Origin: Prorocentrum cordatum
Lineage: Eukaryota; Sar; Dinophyceae; Prorocentrales; Prorocentraceae
Assembly (NCBI GenBank): GCA_963575745.1
Contig: CAUYUJ010014203.1
Coordinates: 78,747-142,746, forward strand
Direction of reading: 5' to 3'
DNA length: 64,000 nucleotides
Shown: piece after piece, positions 30,276 through 38,692 of the stretch
Layout: every line of letters begins with the position of its first letter
Numbering within the stretch: the stretch's first letter is position 1
Translations under genes and position numbers: made by a program
The notes under the pieces: generated by a model
Database searches by the model: none
Told to the model about the DNA's origin: nothing
Seen by the model: only the letters and a program-made list of their open reading frames with translations

Positions 30276-30753
30276 CTCGTGTGTGCGTGCCTGTCTGACC
30301 GAGTCAGGACGGCATGTGCACCGACCTTGGGCCCAGGAGAGGCCTGGCCAGGATCGGTGCGGGTGTGGAGTAGGCGTGTCCTCTTGCGGCTGGGCTCCCA
30401 GGATTACGCCTGCGGTCCCCGCCCATTGCGGCACACGCCTGATGCGCTCCCCGCCTCCATTCCCGCACACCCCTCCCTCGACCAACAAGCAAACGACACC
30501 ACCCCACCTACGGCCCTCCTCGTTGCGCTACTGCACATGAGGGGGCCGTAAAGCATTCCGCGCAAAAGCCAACGCCAGATTTGCCAGTATACGCTAAGGC
30601 CCGTGGGACTGTAGGTGGGGTGGTGTCGTTTGTTTTTTGGTTTAATAGCGGTACACCCCGCACACGCTCACCGCCTCCATTTCGGCACACACCTCACAAG
30701 GTCCGTGGCCCATGTTCGTGCTGGATGTGCGCCTCCAACATCAGCTCACTTTG

Positions 30754-30873
30754 CATCGCTCGGACGTGTGCATTTCTTCTCGGCGAGGGCCATCGAGGAG
30801 CAGATAGGATAATCTCACGCCACATAAGCGCACGAAATCGAAACATGCACGTGGCATGGACGTCCGAGCGATG
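30754..30873. mobile_element. Candidate hairpin element with 14-bp terminal inverted repeats
   Basis: CATCGCTCGGACGT at 30754-30767 and its exact complement ACGTCCGAGCGATG at 30860-30873 bound about 120 bp. The interior is non-coding. A related copy lies at about 31060-31180. Size and ends resemble a small non-autonomous inverted-repeat element, but no target-site duplication was identified. Confidence 0.45.
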
Positions 30874-31059
30874 GCAACGTGGCACACGCTCGTGTGGGAC
30901 GTGCACCTCCGGCATCAGCTCATAGTATCAGTATGTCCTTCAGCGGCCCACGTGCGTCGACCCTGGGCCCGATAGGGGCCTGGCCAGGATCGGTACGGTT
31001 GTGGAGTTGGCGTCCGCTTGCGTTTGGCTCGGTAGCAAATCATTGGAGCATTGCGTTTG

Positions 31060-31180
31060 GCATCTCTCGGCCATGTGCATTTTTCTCGGCGAGGAGCATC
31101 GAGGACCGTGTCGCCCCAATTCGCGAAAAAATAAGCGCACGAAGCCGAAGAATGCACTGTGAATGGACGTCCGAGCGATG
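31060..31180. repeat. Second, diverged copy of the 120-bp hairpin element
   Basis: Shares GTGCATTT(C)TTCTCGGCGAG, GCATCGAGGA, ATAAGCGCACGAA and the right end GGACGTCCGAGCGATGGCAA with 30754-30881. The left inverted end is decayed (CATCTCTCGGCCAT). Confidence 0.8.
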
Positions 31181-31199
31181 GCAAGGCAAGTCTGTGTCC

Positions 31200-31790
31200 T
31201 TGCAAGTTCGTCCTTGGAGGGGATTTGCGTGCGCTGGCGTCTGGTCGCCGATGAGAAAGCGTCGACTTGGCAATGGTTCGCAATATCCAACAAGATGGTA
31301 CTGGAGGCTCTCTTGACTTGCCACCGGATGGCTGCGCTCCCGCCTGCCCGCGCCCAAGAGCGGGAGGCGAAGGCGGCGGCACCGCCCTCCACCGTAAGAC
31401 TGCGTGTCCGTCGGCCGCGCAAGGCCGACGCGCACGCTCGGGAGTCCTGCAACAGAAGCTCCGTGGCGGGCGCCTTCTGGCCATACCGCTCCGGAGACAG
31501 GGTGCTGCAAGATCTTGTGCTGCACGTTCGGGCCGGTCGCGCCCCTCCAGCAGTGGCGTGTAGTGCTAGTACGTCCTTCTATGTCCCGTTGGCGCCCTCT
31601 TGCGGGATAATCGGCGAGAAGGCGCCGGCTTCGCGTCCGTTCGCAGAAAGTCAAGGAGACGGTACGGGAGGATCCCATGAGTTGCCACACAAGGTTGTCC
31701 CGTTGGCGTCCTCGTGTGGCTGGGCTCCCGCCCGCCCGCGCTAAGGAGCGGAAGGAGAAGGCGGCGGCGAAGAAGGCAGGGCGCAAGGAG
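31200..31790. repeat. Diverged ~365-bp tandem duplication
   Basis: Unit 1 (about 31200-31390) and unit 2 (about 31565-31775) share GGAGGC/GGAGGATC, the TTGCCAC block, GGCTG(C/G)GCTCCCGCC(T/C)GCCCGCGC and the GCGGGAGGCGAAGGCGGCGG/GCGGAAGGAGAAGGCGGCGG block. No gene recognised. Confidence 0.65.
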
Positions 31791-31861
31791 CGGGGCAAAG
31801 CAGCGGCCGCCCCCCCGCCGGGAGCTGCAGGGGTGGGCTCCACGCACGGCGGCGCGGGGCC

Positions 31862-32097
31862 GGGCGGGGCCCTCAAGAGGACGAAGAGGACGAGGATGAA
31901 AAGGAGCAGAAAGAGGAGGAAGATGAGTAGTAGGAGGAGGAGGAGGAGGAGGAGGAGGAGGAGGAGGAGGAGGAGGAGGAGGGGGCGGAGGCGGAGGCGG
32001 AGGAGGGGAGGAGGAGGAGGAGGAGGAGGAGAGGAGGAGAAGGAGGAGGAGGAGGAGGAGGAGGAGGAGGAGGAGGAGGAGGAGGAGGAGGAGGACC
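31862..32097. repeat. (GGA)n tract
   Basis: Purine-strand GAG/GGA repeats with GCG and GAC variants; nearly pure from 32040 to 32094. Confidence 0.96.
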
Positions 32098-32320
32098 AGC
32101 TCAGCGCCGCAAGCCACTTTCGCCGCACCCTCACTTCCATTGGCAACGGTGCTCTTCTCCTCTTCCCCGTCCCCCTTCCTAGGTGAGTCGCAGGATTGTC
32201 CCCGCCGTTTCGTCGTCTTGTCTTCCTCCCCCCCCCCCGGGGTGCAAGGGGACGACATAACAGTACCGTTCCTGGGGGTCCTCCACCGTGCCACCGTCAT
32301 TTTTTTGTTGCTGTTTGATT
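32098..32320. other. Spacer left of satellite cassette
   Basis: GC-rich and unassigned, without recognised coding capacity. Confidence 0.4.
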
Positions 32321-32423
32321 TTTCTTGTTTTTCCCCAACCCTCCTGTGGTGTTGGGTCCTCGTTTTGAAGAGACGGTCCCCGCGTCCCTCCTCCTCTCCT
32401 CCTCCCCCTTCTCCCTCCTCCCT
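32321..32423 (+). repeat. Satellite cassette: left module
   Basis: TTTCCCCAACCCTCCTGTGG, TGTTGGGTCCTCGTTTTGAA, GAGACGGTCCCCGCGT, then a CTCC-rich tract. The same module stands before the arrays at 34735-34833 and 49113-49229. Confidence 0.85.
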
Positions 32424-33082
32424 GCGTTTCACCCACCCAGTATAGCGTTTCGTGGCCTCATAGGGGGTTCCACCGAAGGTCCCAGTGGCACCGCCCGCAT
32501 GCGTCCGCCACCACCCAGCACAGCCTTTGCTCCCTGCGTTTCACCCACCCAGTACAGCGTTTCGTGGCCCCATAGGGGGTTTCCACCGAAGGCCCCAGTG
32601 GCACCGCCCGCATGCGTCCGCCACCACCCAGCACAGCCCTTGCTCCCTGCGTTTCATCCGCCCAGTACAGAGTTTCGTGGCCCCATCGGGAGCTCCACAG
32701 AAGGTCCCAGTGGCACCGCCCGCATGCGTCCGCCACCACCCAGCACAGCCCTTGCTCCCTGCGTTTCACCCACCCAGTACAGCGTTTCGTGGCCCCATAG
32801 GGGTCTCCACCGAAGGTCCCAGTGCCACCGCCCGCACGCGTCCGCCACCACCCAGCACAGCCCTTGCTCCCTGCGTTTCACCCACCCAGTACAGCGCTTC
32901 GTGGCCCCATAAGGGGCTCCACTGACGGTCCCAGTGGCACCGCCCGCATGCGTCCGCCACCACCCAGCACAGCCTTTGCTGCTTTCGTTTCACCCTCCCA
33001 GTACAGCGTTTCGTGGCCACGTAGGGAACTCCACCGAAGGTCCCCGTGGCACCGCCCGCATGCGTCCGCCACCACCCAGCAC
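32424..33082 (+). repeat. 112-bp satellite array, six units
   Basis: GCGTTTCA landmarks at 32424, 32536, 32649, 32761, 32873 and 32985 give a period of 112-113 bp. A unit reads GCGTTTCACCCACCCAGTAC, AGCGTTTCGTGGCCCCATAG, GGGCTCCACCGAAGGTCCCA, GTGGCACCGCCCGCATGCGT, CCGCCACCACCCAGCACAGC. Identity between units is high. Confidence 0.95.
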
Positions 33083-33214
33083 AATTGCGATATTCACAAC
33101 AGCATATGGTTGGGTCCTTCGCCAGGCTAATTTATCCAGAGATGGTCCCCGCGTTCTCTTTCCTCCTCCCCATCCTCCCTCCCCCTCCTTCCTCCTTGCG
33201 TTTCACCCACCCAG
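33083..33214 (+). repeat. Satellite cassette: right module fused to a left-module remnant
   Basis: ATATTCACAACAGCATATGG and TTGGGTCCTTCGCCAGG (right module) run directly into AGAGATGGTCCCCGCGTTCT and a CTCC-rich tract (left-module tail). Both modules contain TTGGGTCCT, so a recombination at that motif would explain the shorter junction. Confidence 0.75.
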
Positions 33215-34684
33215 TACAGGGCTCCATAGGGAGCTCCACCGAAGGCCCCAGTGCCATCCCCCGCATGCGTCCCCCACACCCAATGTGGCACACCCTCGCA
33301 CGTTTCGTGGCCCTATAGGGAGCTCCATCGCAGGCCCCAGTGCCACCGCCCGAAAGCATCACCCACACTCAATTTGGCACACTCCTCACACGTTTCGTGG
33401 CCCCATAGGGAGCTCCACCGAAGGCCCCAGTGCCACCGCCCGCATGCGTCCCCCACACCAGATTGGGCACACCCCCCACACGTTTCGTGTCCCCACAGGG
33501 AGCTCCACCGAAGGCCCCAATACCACCGCTAGCATGCGTCACCCATTTCGGCACACCCCTCACACGTTTCGTGGCTCCATAGGGAGCTCCACTGGAGGCC
33601 CCATTGCCACCGCCCGCATGCGTCATGTACGCCCATTCCGGCACACCCCTCACACGTTTCGTGGCCCCACGGGGAGCTCCACCGAAGGCCCCAGTGCCAC
33701 CGCCCGCATGCGTCACGCATACCCAATTCGGTACACCCCCTCAAACGTTGCGTGGCCGCACAGGGAGCTCCACCGCAGGCCCAGTGCCACCGCCCGCATG
33801 CGTCACGCACACCCATGTCGGCACACCCCTCACACGTTTCGTGGCCCCACAGGGAGTTCCACCGAAGGCCCAGTGCCACCGCCCGCATGCGTTACGCACA
33901 CCCATTTCGGCGCACCCTCACACGTTTCGTGGCCCCACAGGGAGCTCCACCGAAGGCCCCAATACCACCGCCCGCATGCGTCACGCACACCCATTTCGGC
34001 ACACCCCTCACACGTTTTGTGACTCCACAGGGAGCTCCACCGAAGGCCTCAGTGCTACCGCCCGCATGCGTCACGCACACCCATTTCGGCACACTTCTCA
34101 CACGTTACGTGGCCCCACAGGGAGCTCCACCGCAGGCCCCAGTGCCACCACCAGCATGCGTCACGCGCACCCATTTCGGCACACCCTCAGGCGTTTCGTG
34201 GCCCCACAGGGAGGTCCACCGAAGGCCCCAATACCACCGCCCGCACGCGTCACGCACACCCATTTCGGCACACCCCTCACACGTTTTGTGGCCCCGCAGG
34301 GAATTCCACCGAAGGCCTCAGTGCTACCGCCCGCATGCGTCACGCACACCCATTTCGGCACACTTCTCACACGTTACGTGGCCCCACAGGGAGCTCCACC
34401 AAAGGCCCCAGTGCCACCGCCAGCATGCGTCACCCACACCCATTTCGGCTCACCCATGACACGTTTCGCGGCCCTATAGCGAGCTCCAGCGACGGCCCCA
34501 ATGGCTGGCTGCGTTCGCATGCGCCCACCGCACCTATTTCGGCACACTTCTCACGCGTTTCGTGGTCCCATCGGGAATTCCACCGACAGCCCCAGTGGCT
34601 GATTTCGCATGCGCCCACCCGACAACTTTTGGCACAGCCCTTACACGCTTCGTGGCCCTATAGGGAGCTCCTCCGACTGCGGTG
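33215..34684 (+). repeat. 90-bp satellite array, 16 units
   Basis: CGTTTCGTGG landmarks from 33301 to 34649 are spaced 84-95 bp apart, most 89-91. The kernel (CGTTTCGTGGCCCCACAGGG, AGCTCCACCGAAGGCCCCAG) is shared with the 112-bp array, but the spacer is ACACCCATTTCGGCACACCC. Divisibility by 3 keeps several frames open (up to 362 codons); these are not genes. Confidence 0.95.
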
Positions 34685-34833
34685 CGTACACGACGGTATT
34701 CACAACTGCATATGGCTGGGTCCTTCGCCAGGTTTTTTTGTCCCCAAACCACCCTATGGTATTGGGTCCTCGTTTTGAGGAGACGGTCACCGCGTTCCTC
34801 CCGCCTCCTTCCTCCCTCCTCCTCCTTTCCTCC
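34685..34833 (+). repeat. Satellite cassette: right module followed by left module
   Basis: Right module: GGTATTCACAACTGCATATG, GCTGGGTCCTTCGCCAGG, T-run. Then the left module: CCCCAAACCACCCTATGGTA, TTGGGTCCTCGTTTTGAGGA, a CTCC-rich tract. This is the junction of two cassettes head to tail. Confidence 0.88.
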
Positions 34834-36064
34834 CTGCGTTTCACTCACCCAGTACAGCGTTTCGTGGCCCCAGAAGGAATTCCACCGAAGGTCCCAGTGG
34901 GACCGCCCGCATGCGTCAACCACCACCCAGCACAGCCCTCCTTCTTTTCGTTTCACTTACCCAGTACAGCGTTTCGCGGCCCCATAGGGGTCTCTACCGA
35001 AGGCCCCAGTGGCACCGCCGGCATGCGTCAACCACCACCCAGCACAGCCATTCCCTCCTGCGTTTCACCCACCCAGTACAGCGCTTCGTGGCCCCATAGG
35101 GGGCTCCACCGAAGGTCCCAGTGGGACCGCCGGCATGCGTCAACCACCGCCCAGCACAGCCCTTCCTCCTTGCGTTGCACCCACCTGGTACAACGTTTCG
35201 TGGCCCCATAGGGAGCTCCACCGAAGGTTCCGGTAGGACCGCCCCCATGCGTCCACCACCACCCAGCATAGCCCTGTCTCCCTGCGTTTCACCCACCCGT
35301 AACAGCGTTTCGCGGCCCCGCAGGGAGCTCCACCAAAGGTCCCAGTGGGACCGCCCGCATGCGTCACCCACCACCCAGCACAGCCCTTCTTCCTTGCGTT
35401 TCACCCACCCAATACAGCGTTTCGTGGCCCCGTAGAAAGCTCCACCGAAGGTCCCACTGGGACCGCCCGCATGCGGCAACCACCGCCCAGCGCAGCCCTT
35501 TTTTTTGCGTGTCACCCACCCACTACAGCGTTTCATGGCCCCGTAGGGAACTTCACCGAAAGTCCCAGTGGGACCGCCCGCATGCGCTAACCACCATCCA
35601 GCACAGCCGTTCATCCCTGCGTTTCACCCACCCAGTACAGCGTTTCGTGGCCCCATAGGGTACTCCACCGATGGCCCCAGTGGGACCGCCCGCGTACGTC
35701 AGCCACCACCCAGTACATCGCTTCGTGGCCCCGCAGGGAGCTTCACAGAAAGACCCCAGTAGCACCGCTCGCACGCACCCAGTACAGCGTTTCGTGGCCC
35801 CGTAGGGAACTCCACAAAAAGATCCCAGCTGCACCGCCCGCAGGCGTTTGCCCCAACCAGCGCAGCGTTTCGTGGCCTCATCGGGAGCTCCAGCGAGGGG
35901 CACCGCCCGCATGCGTCAGCCACACCCAGTACAGCGTTCCGTGGCCCATAGGGAACTCCACCGAAGGTCCCAGCGGCACCGCCCGCATGCGTCTCCCCCA
36001 CACATTACGGCACGTCCCTCACGCGTTTCGTGGCCCCACAGGGAGCTCCACCGAAAGCGACACA
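34834..36064 (+). repeat. 112-bp satellite array, second cassette
   Basis: About eight 112-bp units (34834 to about 35700) with GACCGCCCGCATGCGTCAAC spacers. Then about five shortened units (spacing 65-90 bp) to 36064, where the CACCACCC part is deleted. The last unit (about 35990-36050) resembles the 90-bp type (CACATTACGGCACGTCCCTC). Confidence 0.92.
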
Positions 36065-36135
36065 CACAACGCGCTATTCACAACTGCATATGTTTGGGTC
36101 ATTCGCCAGGATATTTTTTGTATTTGCAGGCGTCG
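36065..36135 (+). repeat. Satellite cassette: right module, last copy
   Basis: GCTATTCACAACTGCATATG, TTTGGGTCATTCGCCAGG, then a T-rich run. It ends the second cassette. Confidence 0.85.
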
Positions 36136-36194
36136 TCTGATCAACTTCTCCCAAGGGTGCTACGGCCTGGGGGGCGGGGGGAGTGATGGCAGCA

Positions 36195-36317
36195 TCCAAG
36201 AGATACATGAGGAGAAGCAGGAGGAGGAGGAGGAGGAGGAGGAGGAGGAGGAGGAAGAGGAGGAGGAGGAGGAGGAGAAGGAGGACGACGAAGAGGAGGA
36301 GGAGGAGGACGAGGAGG
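36195..36317. repeat. (GGA)n tract directly upstream of the SL relict
   Basis: GAG/GGA purine repeats with GAC variants, ending at the first base of the SL sequence. It occupies the place where a trans-splice acceptor would normally have a pyrimidine tract, so here it is the opposite composition. Confidence 0.95.
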
Positions 36318-36354
36318 TCCGTAGCCATTTTGGCTCAAGCCATTTTGGCTCAAG
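36318..36354 (+). other. Double dinoflagellate spliced-leader relict
   Basis: 36318-36339 is the full 22-nt dinoflagellate SL: T, C, C, then GTAGCCATTTTGGCTCAAG. 36340-36354 repeats its last 15 nt, CCATTTTGGCTCAAG. In dinoflagellates SL is added to nuclear mRNAs by trans-splicing. A genomic copy at the head of a gene marks a reverse-transcribed, reinserted mRNA. The SL contains an internal AG after its seventh base, and splicing a new SL there yields exactly the observed full-plus-15-nt arrangement. This implies at least two rounds of trans-splicing. Confidence 0.93.
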
Positions 36355-36517
36355 GCGCTGCCCTAATCGAAACGGGGCGCGGCGCCCCCCCACCGCGCGC
36401 CCGCCGCCCCGCAGAGTGACCCCGCGCGGCCAGCCCCGCTCGGCTTGGCCCGCAACGATGGAGTCTCATTGATCTCTCGATCTTGCCTCTTTCGTCTCTG
36501 CCGTGTATTCTTCTGAG
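36355..36517 (+). other. 5' untranslated region of the WW-domain retrogene
   Basis: 163 bp from the end of the SL relict to the ATG at 36518. GC-rich first half, then TCTCGATCTTGCCTCTTTCG. The retrogene frame is open a few codons upstream (a GTG at 36503), but the first ATG is the natural start. Confidence 0.6.
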
Positions 36518-38692
36518 ATGCCTGGCCACGAGATATTACCCGCGCGTTCCGTGTGGAGGCCGCAAAGTGCGGCTACAAAAGCAATGAGGAGGCTGGGCTA
36601 TGCGTGCAGAACTAGGAAGTTCAGGTGCAACCCACATGACATATGCGTATTATGGAGAGCTGCTTGTAGAAACAGCGTCGGTTGCAGTGCAAAGGCCACC
36701 CATTGGTCCCAGTTGAATCCTTCAGCTCCCGTCTTTGTGCCAGCCCAGGCATGCGATAGCGCGTGTGGTGAGGCTGTTAAAGAGGATCGTCAGCTCAGTA
36801 CCAACTTGGACGCAGATGCATGCATGCTCTTCCCAGCATTCGGAATTGCACCAGGCCTCGAAGCCTGGATGGAAGATTGCGAATTCTTGGGGCCTCACAC
36901 TCTCTTCCGTGGTTCCCTTCCTCTTCACAACATTCCCACTCGAGAAGTGCAGCCCGATCTTTTCAGGTCCAGCGCTGGGCGGCAAGTGTCGGCAGGCGAA
37001 GTCGAGCCCGGCCCGCCCCAGGACCCCCGCGCGGCGGGGAGCAGGGTGGATTGCGAGAAGCTGCAGGCAGTGGAGCCCAACGTTATCAGGCTGGTTGCTG
37101 GTGAAGGCGAGCCAGGCCCGCCCCATGACCCCTGCGCTGCGGGGACCAGGGTGGAATGCGAGAAGTGGCAGGCAGTGGAGCCCAACGTCATCAGCTCGGC
37201 GTCTGGTGCAGGCGAGCCAGGCCCGCTCTATGGTCCCTGCCCCGCAGGGGAAAGGGTGGAAAGCGATGAGCTCAAGAAGGTTGGCGAGGGCGGCGAGCAG
37301 CTGCAGCAGGCCCTGCCGACGCTCCCCGTTGTCATGAGCTGCGGGGGTGGAGGCCCTGCAGAGTACAAGCCCGACACCATAAGCCACGTGGGCGGCGGTG
37401 CTCCGAAGCACGAGCCCGATGCCGTCAGCTTCAGGGGTGGTGGTTCATTGAAGCACGAGCCTGATGCCATCAGCTGCGTTGTTGGTTGTCCATCGGCGGA
37501 GGGCGGCGCAATCACAAGCCAGGCGTGTTGCGATGCAGTCACTTGCCAAAACCTGGCGCGTGCAAAACGTGCAGAACCTGAGCGTGCGCATAGCGCTCGG
37601 CACAAACAACACGGTGCATCTTCACTTTCGTGTAATTCTGCCTCCTCTTCTCGCCTTTCCTTCAATAGTGGTTGGGTTGAAGGCTCGGGGCATCAGGCGC
37701 CCGCCGAGCGCCGCCGCGCTCGCACTGAAGATCTGTGCGAGAAGGGGCGTCAGCGGCAGGAGAGGCCTGAGAATGGCCGCCAGTGGCAGCAGGGCCGTCA
37801 ATGCGAGAAGGGGCCCAAGAGGCCCGACGCCATCAGCTTCGAGTGTGGTGGTTCGGTGAAGGACCTGCGAGTAGAGACAGTGGCCGTCGGCAGTGGCGCT
37901 ACTTTGGGCCAAACGTCATCAGATACAGTCTGCGATGCACTCGTTCGAGAAGAGGCGGCAGTGGCAGCGCTCAGCAGGGTCAGGCTGGAGGCCCAGACGT
38001 CGTCCTGCGAGAAAGTAGAGGGAAACCTGGAGGAGTCAATTGAGCAGGCATTCGTGGAGCAGCTTTTCGAGGCACCCTCGAGCGACGAGGAGCTGGAGGT
38101 GCGGGAGGGCGCGGCCGAAGGAGCTGGGGGCACGCCGGCAGTCTTCCCCCCAGCGGAGCCGCCCGGCTTTGCCGCGCTCGCTGAGGCGCCCGCCGAGCGC
38201 CGCCGCGTTCGCCGAGAAGGCAAACATCCCGAGCGACAAGATGCATGTGTGACTCTCACCGTGGAGATTGACGGGCATTGCAGGCCTCGCCTCCGCTGCC
38301 CAACCCCCTGGGCCTCCAGGGAGCCATCCCTTGAGTGCTCTACGTCTGCTGCCGCCCAGGAGGCCGCGGCCTCCTCGGGGCCAAGCCCGCGCGCTCCTGA
38401 GTCGACCTGCGGCGTCGGCGCGCATGACGCCGAGGCGAACCTCTTCACTGCGCTCACGGGCGTGGTGCCGATGGAGCCGCCGCTCTCGGGGAGGCGCGGC
38501 GGCGCGACGCGCGCCGCCCCGCAGCTGCTCCCTGCAGGATGGGAGAGTGCAGTGGATGAGAGATCAGGCGACACCTACTTCTTCAACCGCGGCGCTGGTG
38601 TGACCCAGTGGGAGTATCCAGTCTCCGACACCTTGTCGTTGGCCCACTTTGATGGGTTGCTTCGCGAACTCGTCAGCGAGGAAGGTTGCTGA
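36518..38692 (+). CDS. WW-domain protein encoded by an SL-marked retrogene
   Basis: One open frame of 724 codons from ATG to TGA, no intron needed. Residues 1-155 are a Cys-rich unique region. Three 35-residue repeats start at about 160, 195 and 230 (G-EPGPP...VE/DCEK-QAVEPNVI). 15-residue repeats GGG-KHEPDA(V/I)S follow at about 277-321. A Glu/Arg/Ser-rich, probably disordered middle contains two AERRR(A/V)R segments. At 671-701 is a WW domain: LPAGWESAVDERSGDTYFFN, then TQWEYP, with both signature Trp, the Tyr-Phe pair and the Pro. WW domains bind proline-rich peptides; the partner and pathway here are unknown. A pyrimidine-rich stretch ending CAATAG (37645-37668) could be a retained intron end. 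Frame integrity over 2.2 kb and the SL upstream make it a real gene; whether it is expressed now is not shown. Confidence 0.85.
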   Translation: MPGHEILPARSVWRPQSAATKAMRRLGYACRTRKFRCNPHDICVLWRAACRNSVGCSAKATHWSQLNPSAPVFVPAQACDSACGEAVKEDRQLSTNLDADACMLFPAFGIAPGLEAWMEDCEFLGPHTLFRGSLPLHNIPTREVQPDLFRSSAGRQVSAGEVEPGPPQDPRAAGSRVDCEKLQAVEPNVIRLVAGEGEPGPPHDPCAAGTRVECEKWQAVEPNVISSASGAGEPGPLYGPCPAGERVESDELKKVGEGGEQLQQALPTLPVVMSCGGGGPAEYKPDTISHVGGGAPKHEPDAVSFRGGGSLKHEPDAISCVVGCPSAEGGAITSQACCDAVTCQNLARAKRAEPERAHSARHKQHGASSLSCNSASSSRLSFNSGWVEGSGHQAPAERRRARTEDLCEKGRQRQERPENGRQWQQGRQCEKGPKRPDAISFECGGSVKDLRVETVAVGSGATLGQTSSDTVCDALVREEAAVAALSRVRLEAQTSSCEKVEGNLEESIEQAFVEQLFEAPSSDEELEVREGAAEGAGGTPAVFPPAEPPGFAALAEAPAERRRVRREGKHPERQDACVTLTVEIDGHCRPRLRCPTPWASREPSLECSTSAAAQEAAASSGPSPRAPESTCGVGAHDAEANLFTALTGVVPMEPPLSGRRGGATRAAPQLLPAGWESAVDERSGDTYFFNRGAGVTQWEYPVSDTLSLAHFDGLLRELVSEEGC

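Larger units (their letters stand above)
30010..31008. repeat. Three dispersed copies of a GGCCTGGCCAGGATCGG block
   Basis: Copies lie at 30313-30376 and 30948-31008 (direct), and 30010-30051 (inverted). The shared order is TGCACCGACC, TGGGCCCAGGA, GGCCTGGCCAGGATCGGT, then GTGTGGAGT. Each block contains nested palindromes (GGGCCC, GGCCTGGCC), so it can fold. 30088-30210 also repeats CAGGATCCTGCA/CCTGCAGGATT-like elements. Confidence 0.78.

Noticed and set aside
33215-34684. Proline/arginine-rich frames of up to 362 codons
   Set aside because: They result from the 90-bp satellite having a period divisible by three; all units encode the same motif and frames are open on both strands.
32424-36064. 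CRISPR array
   Set aside because: Units are 89-113 bp and similar over their whole length, with no unique spacers, and the sequence is eukaryotic.
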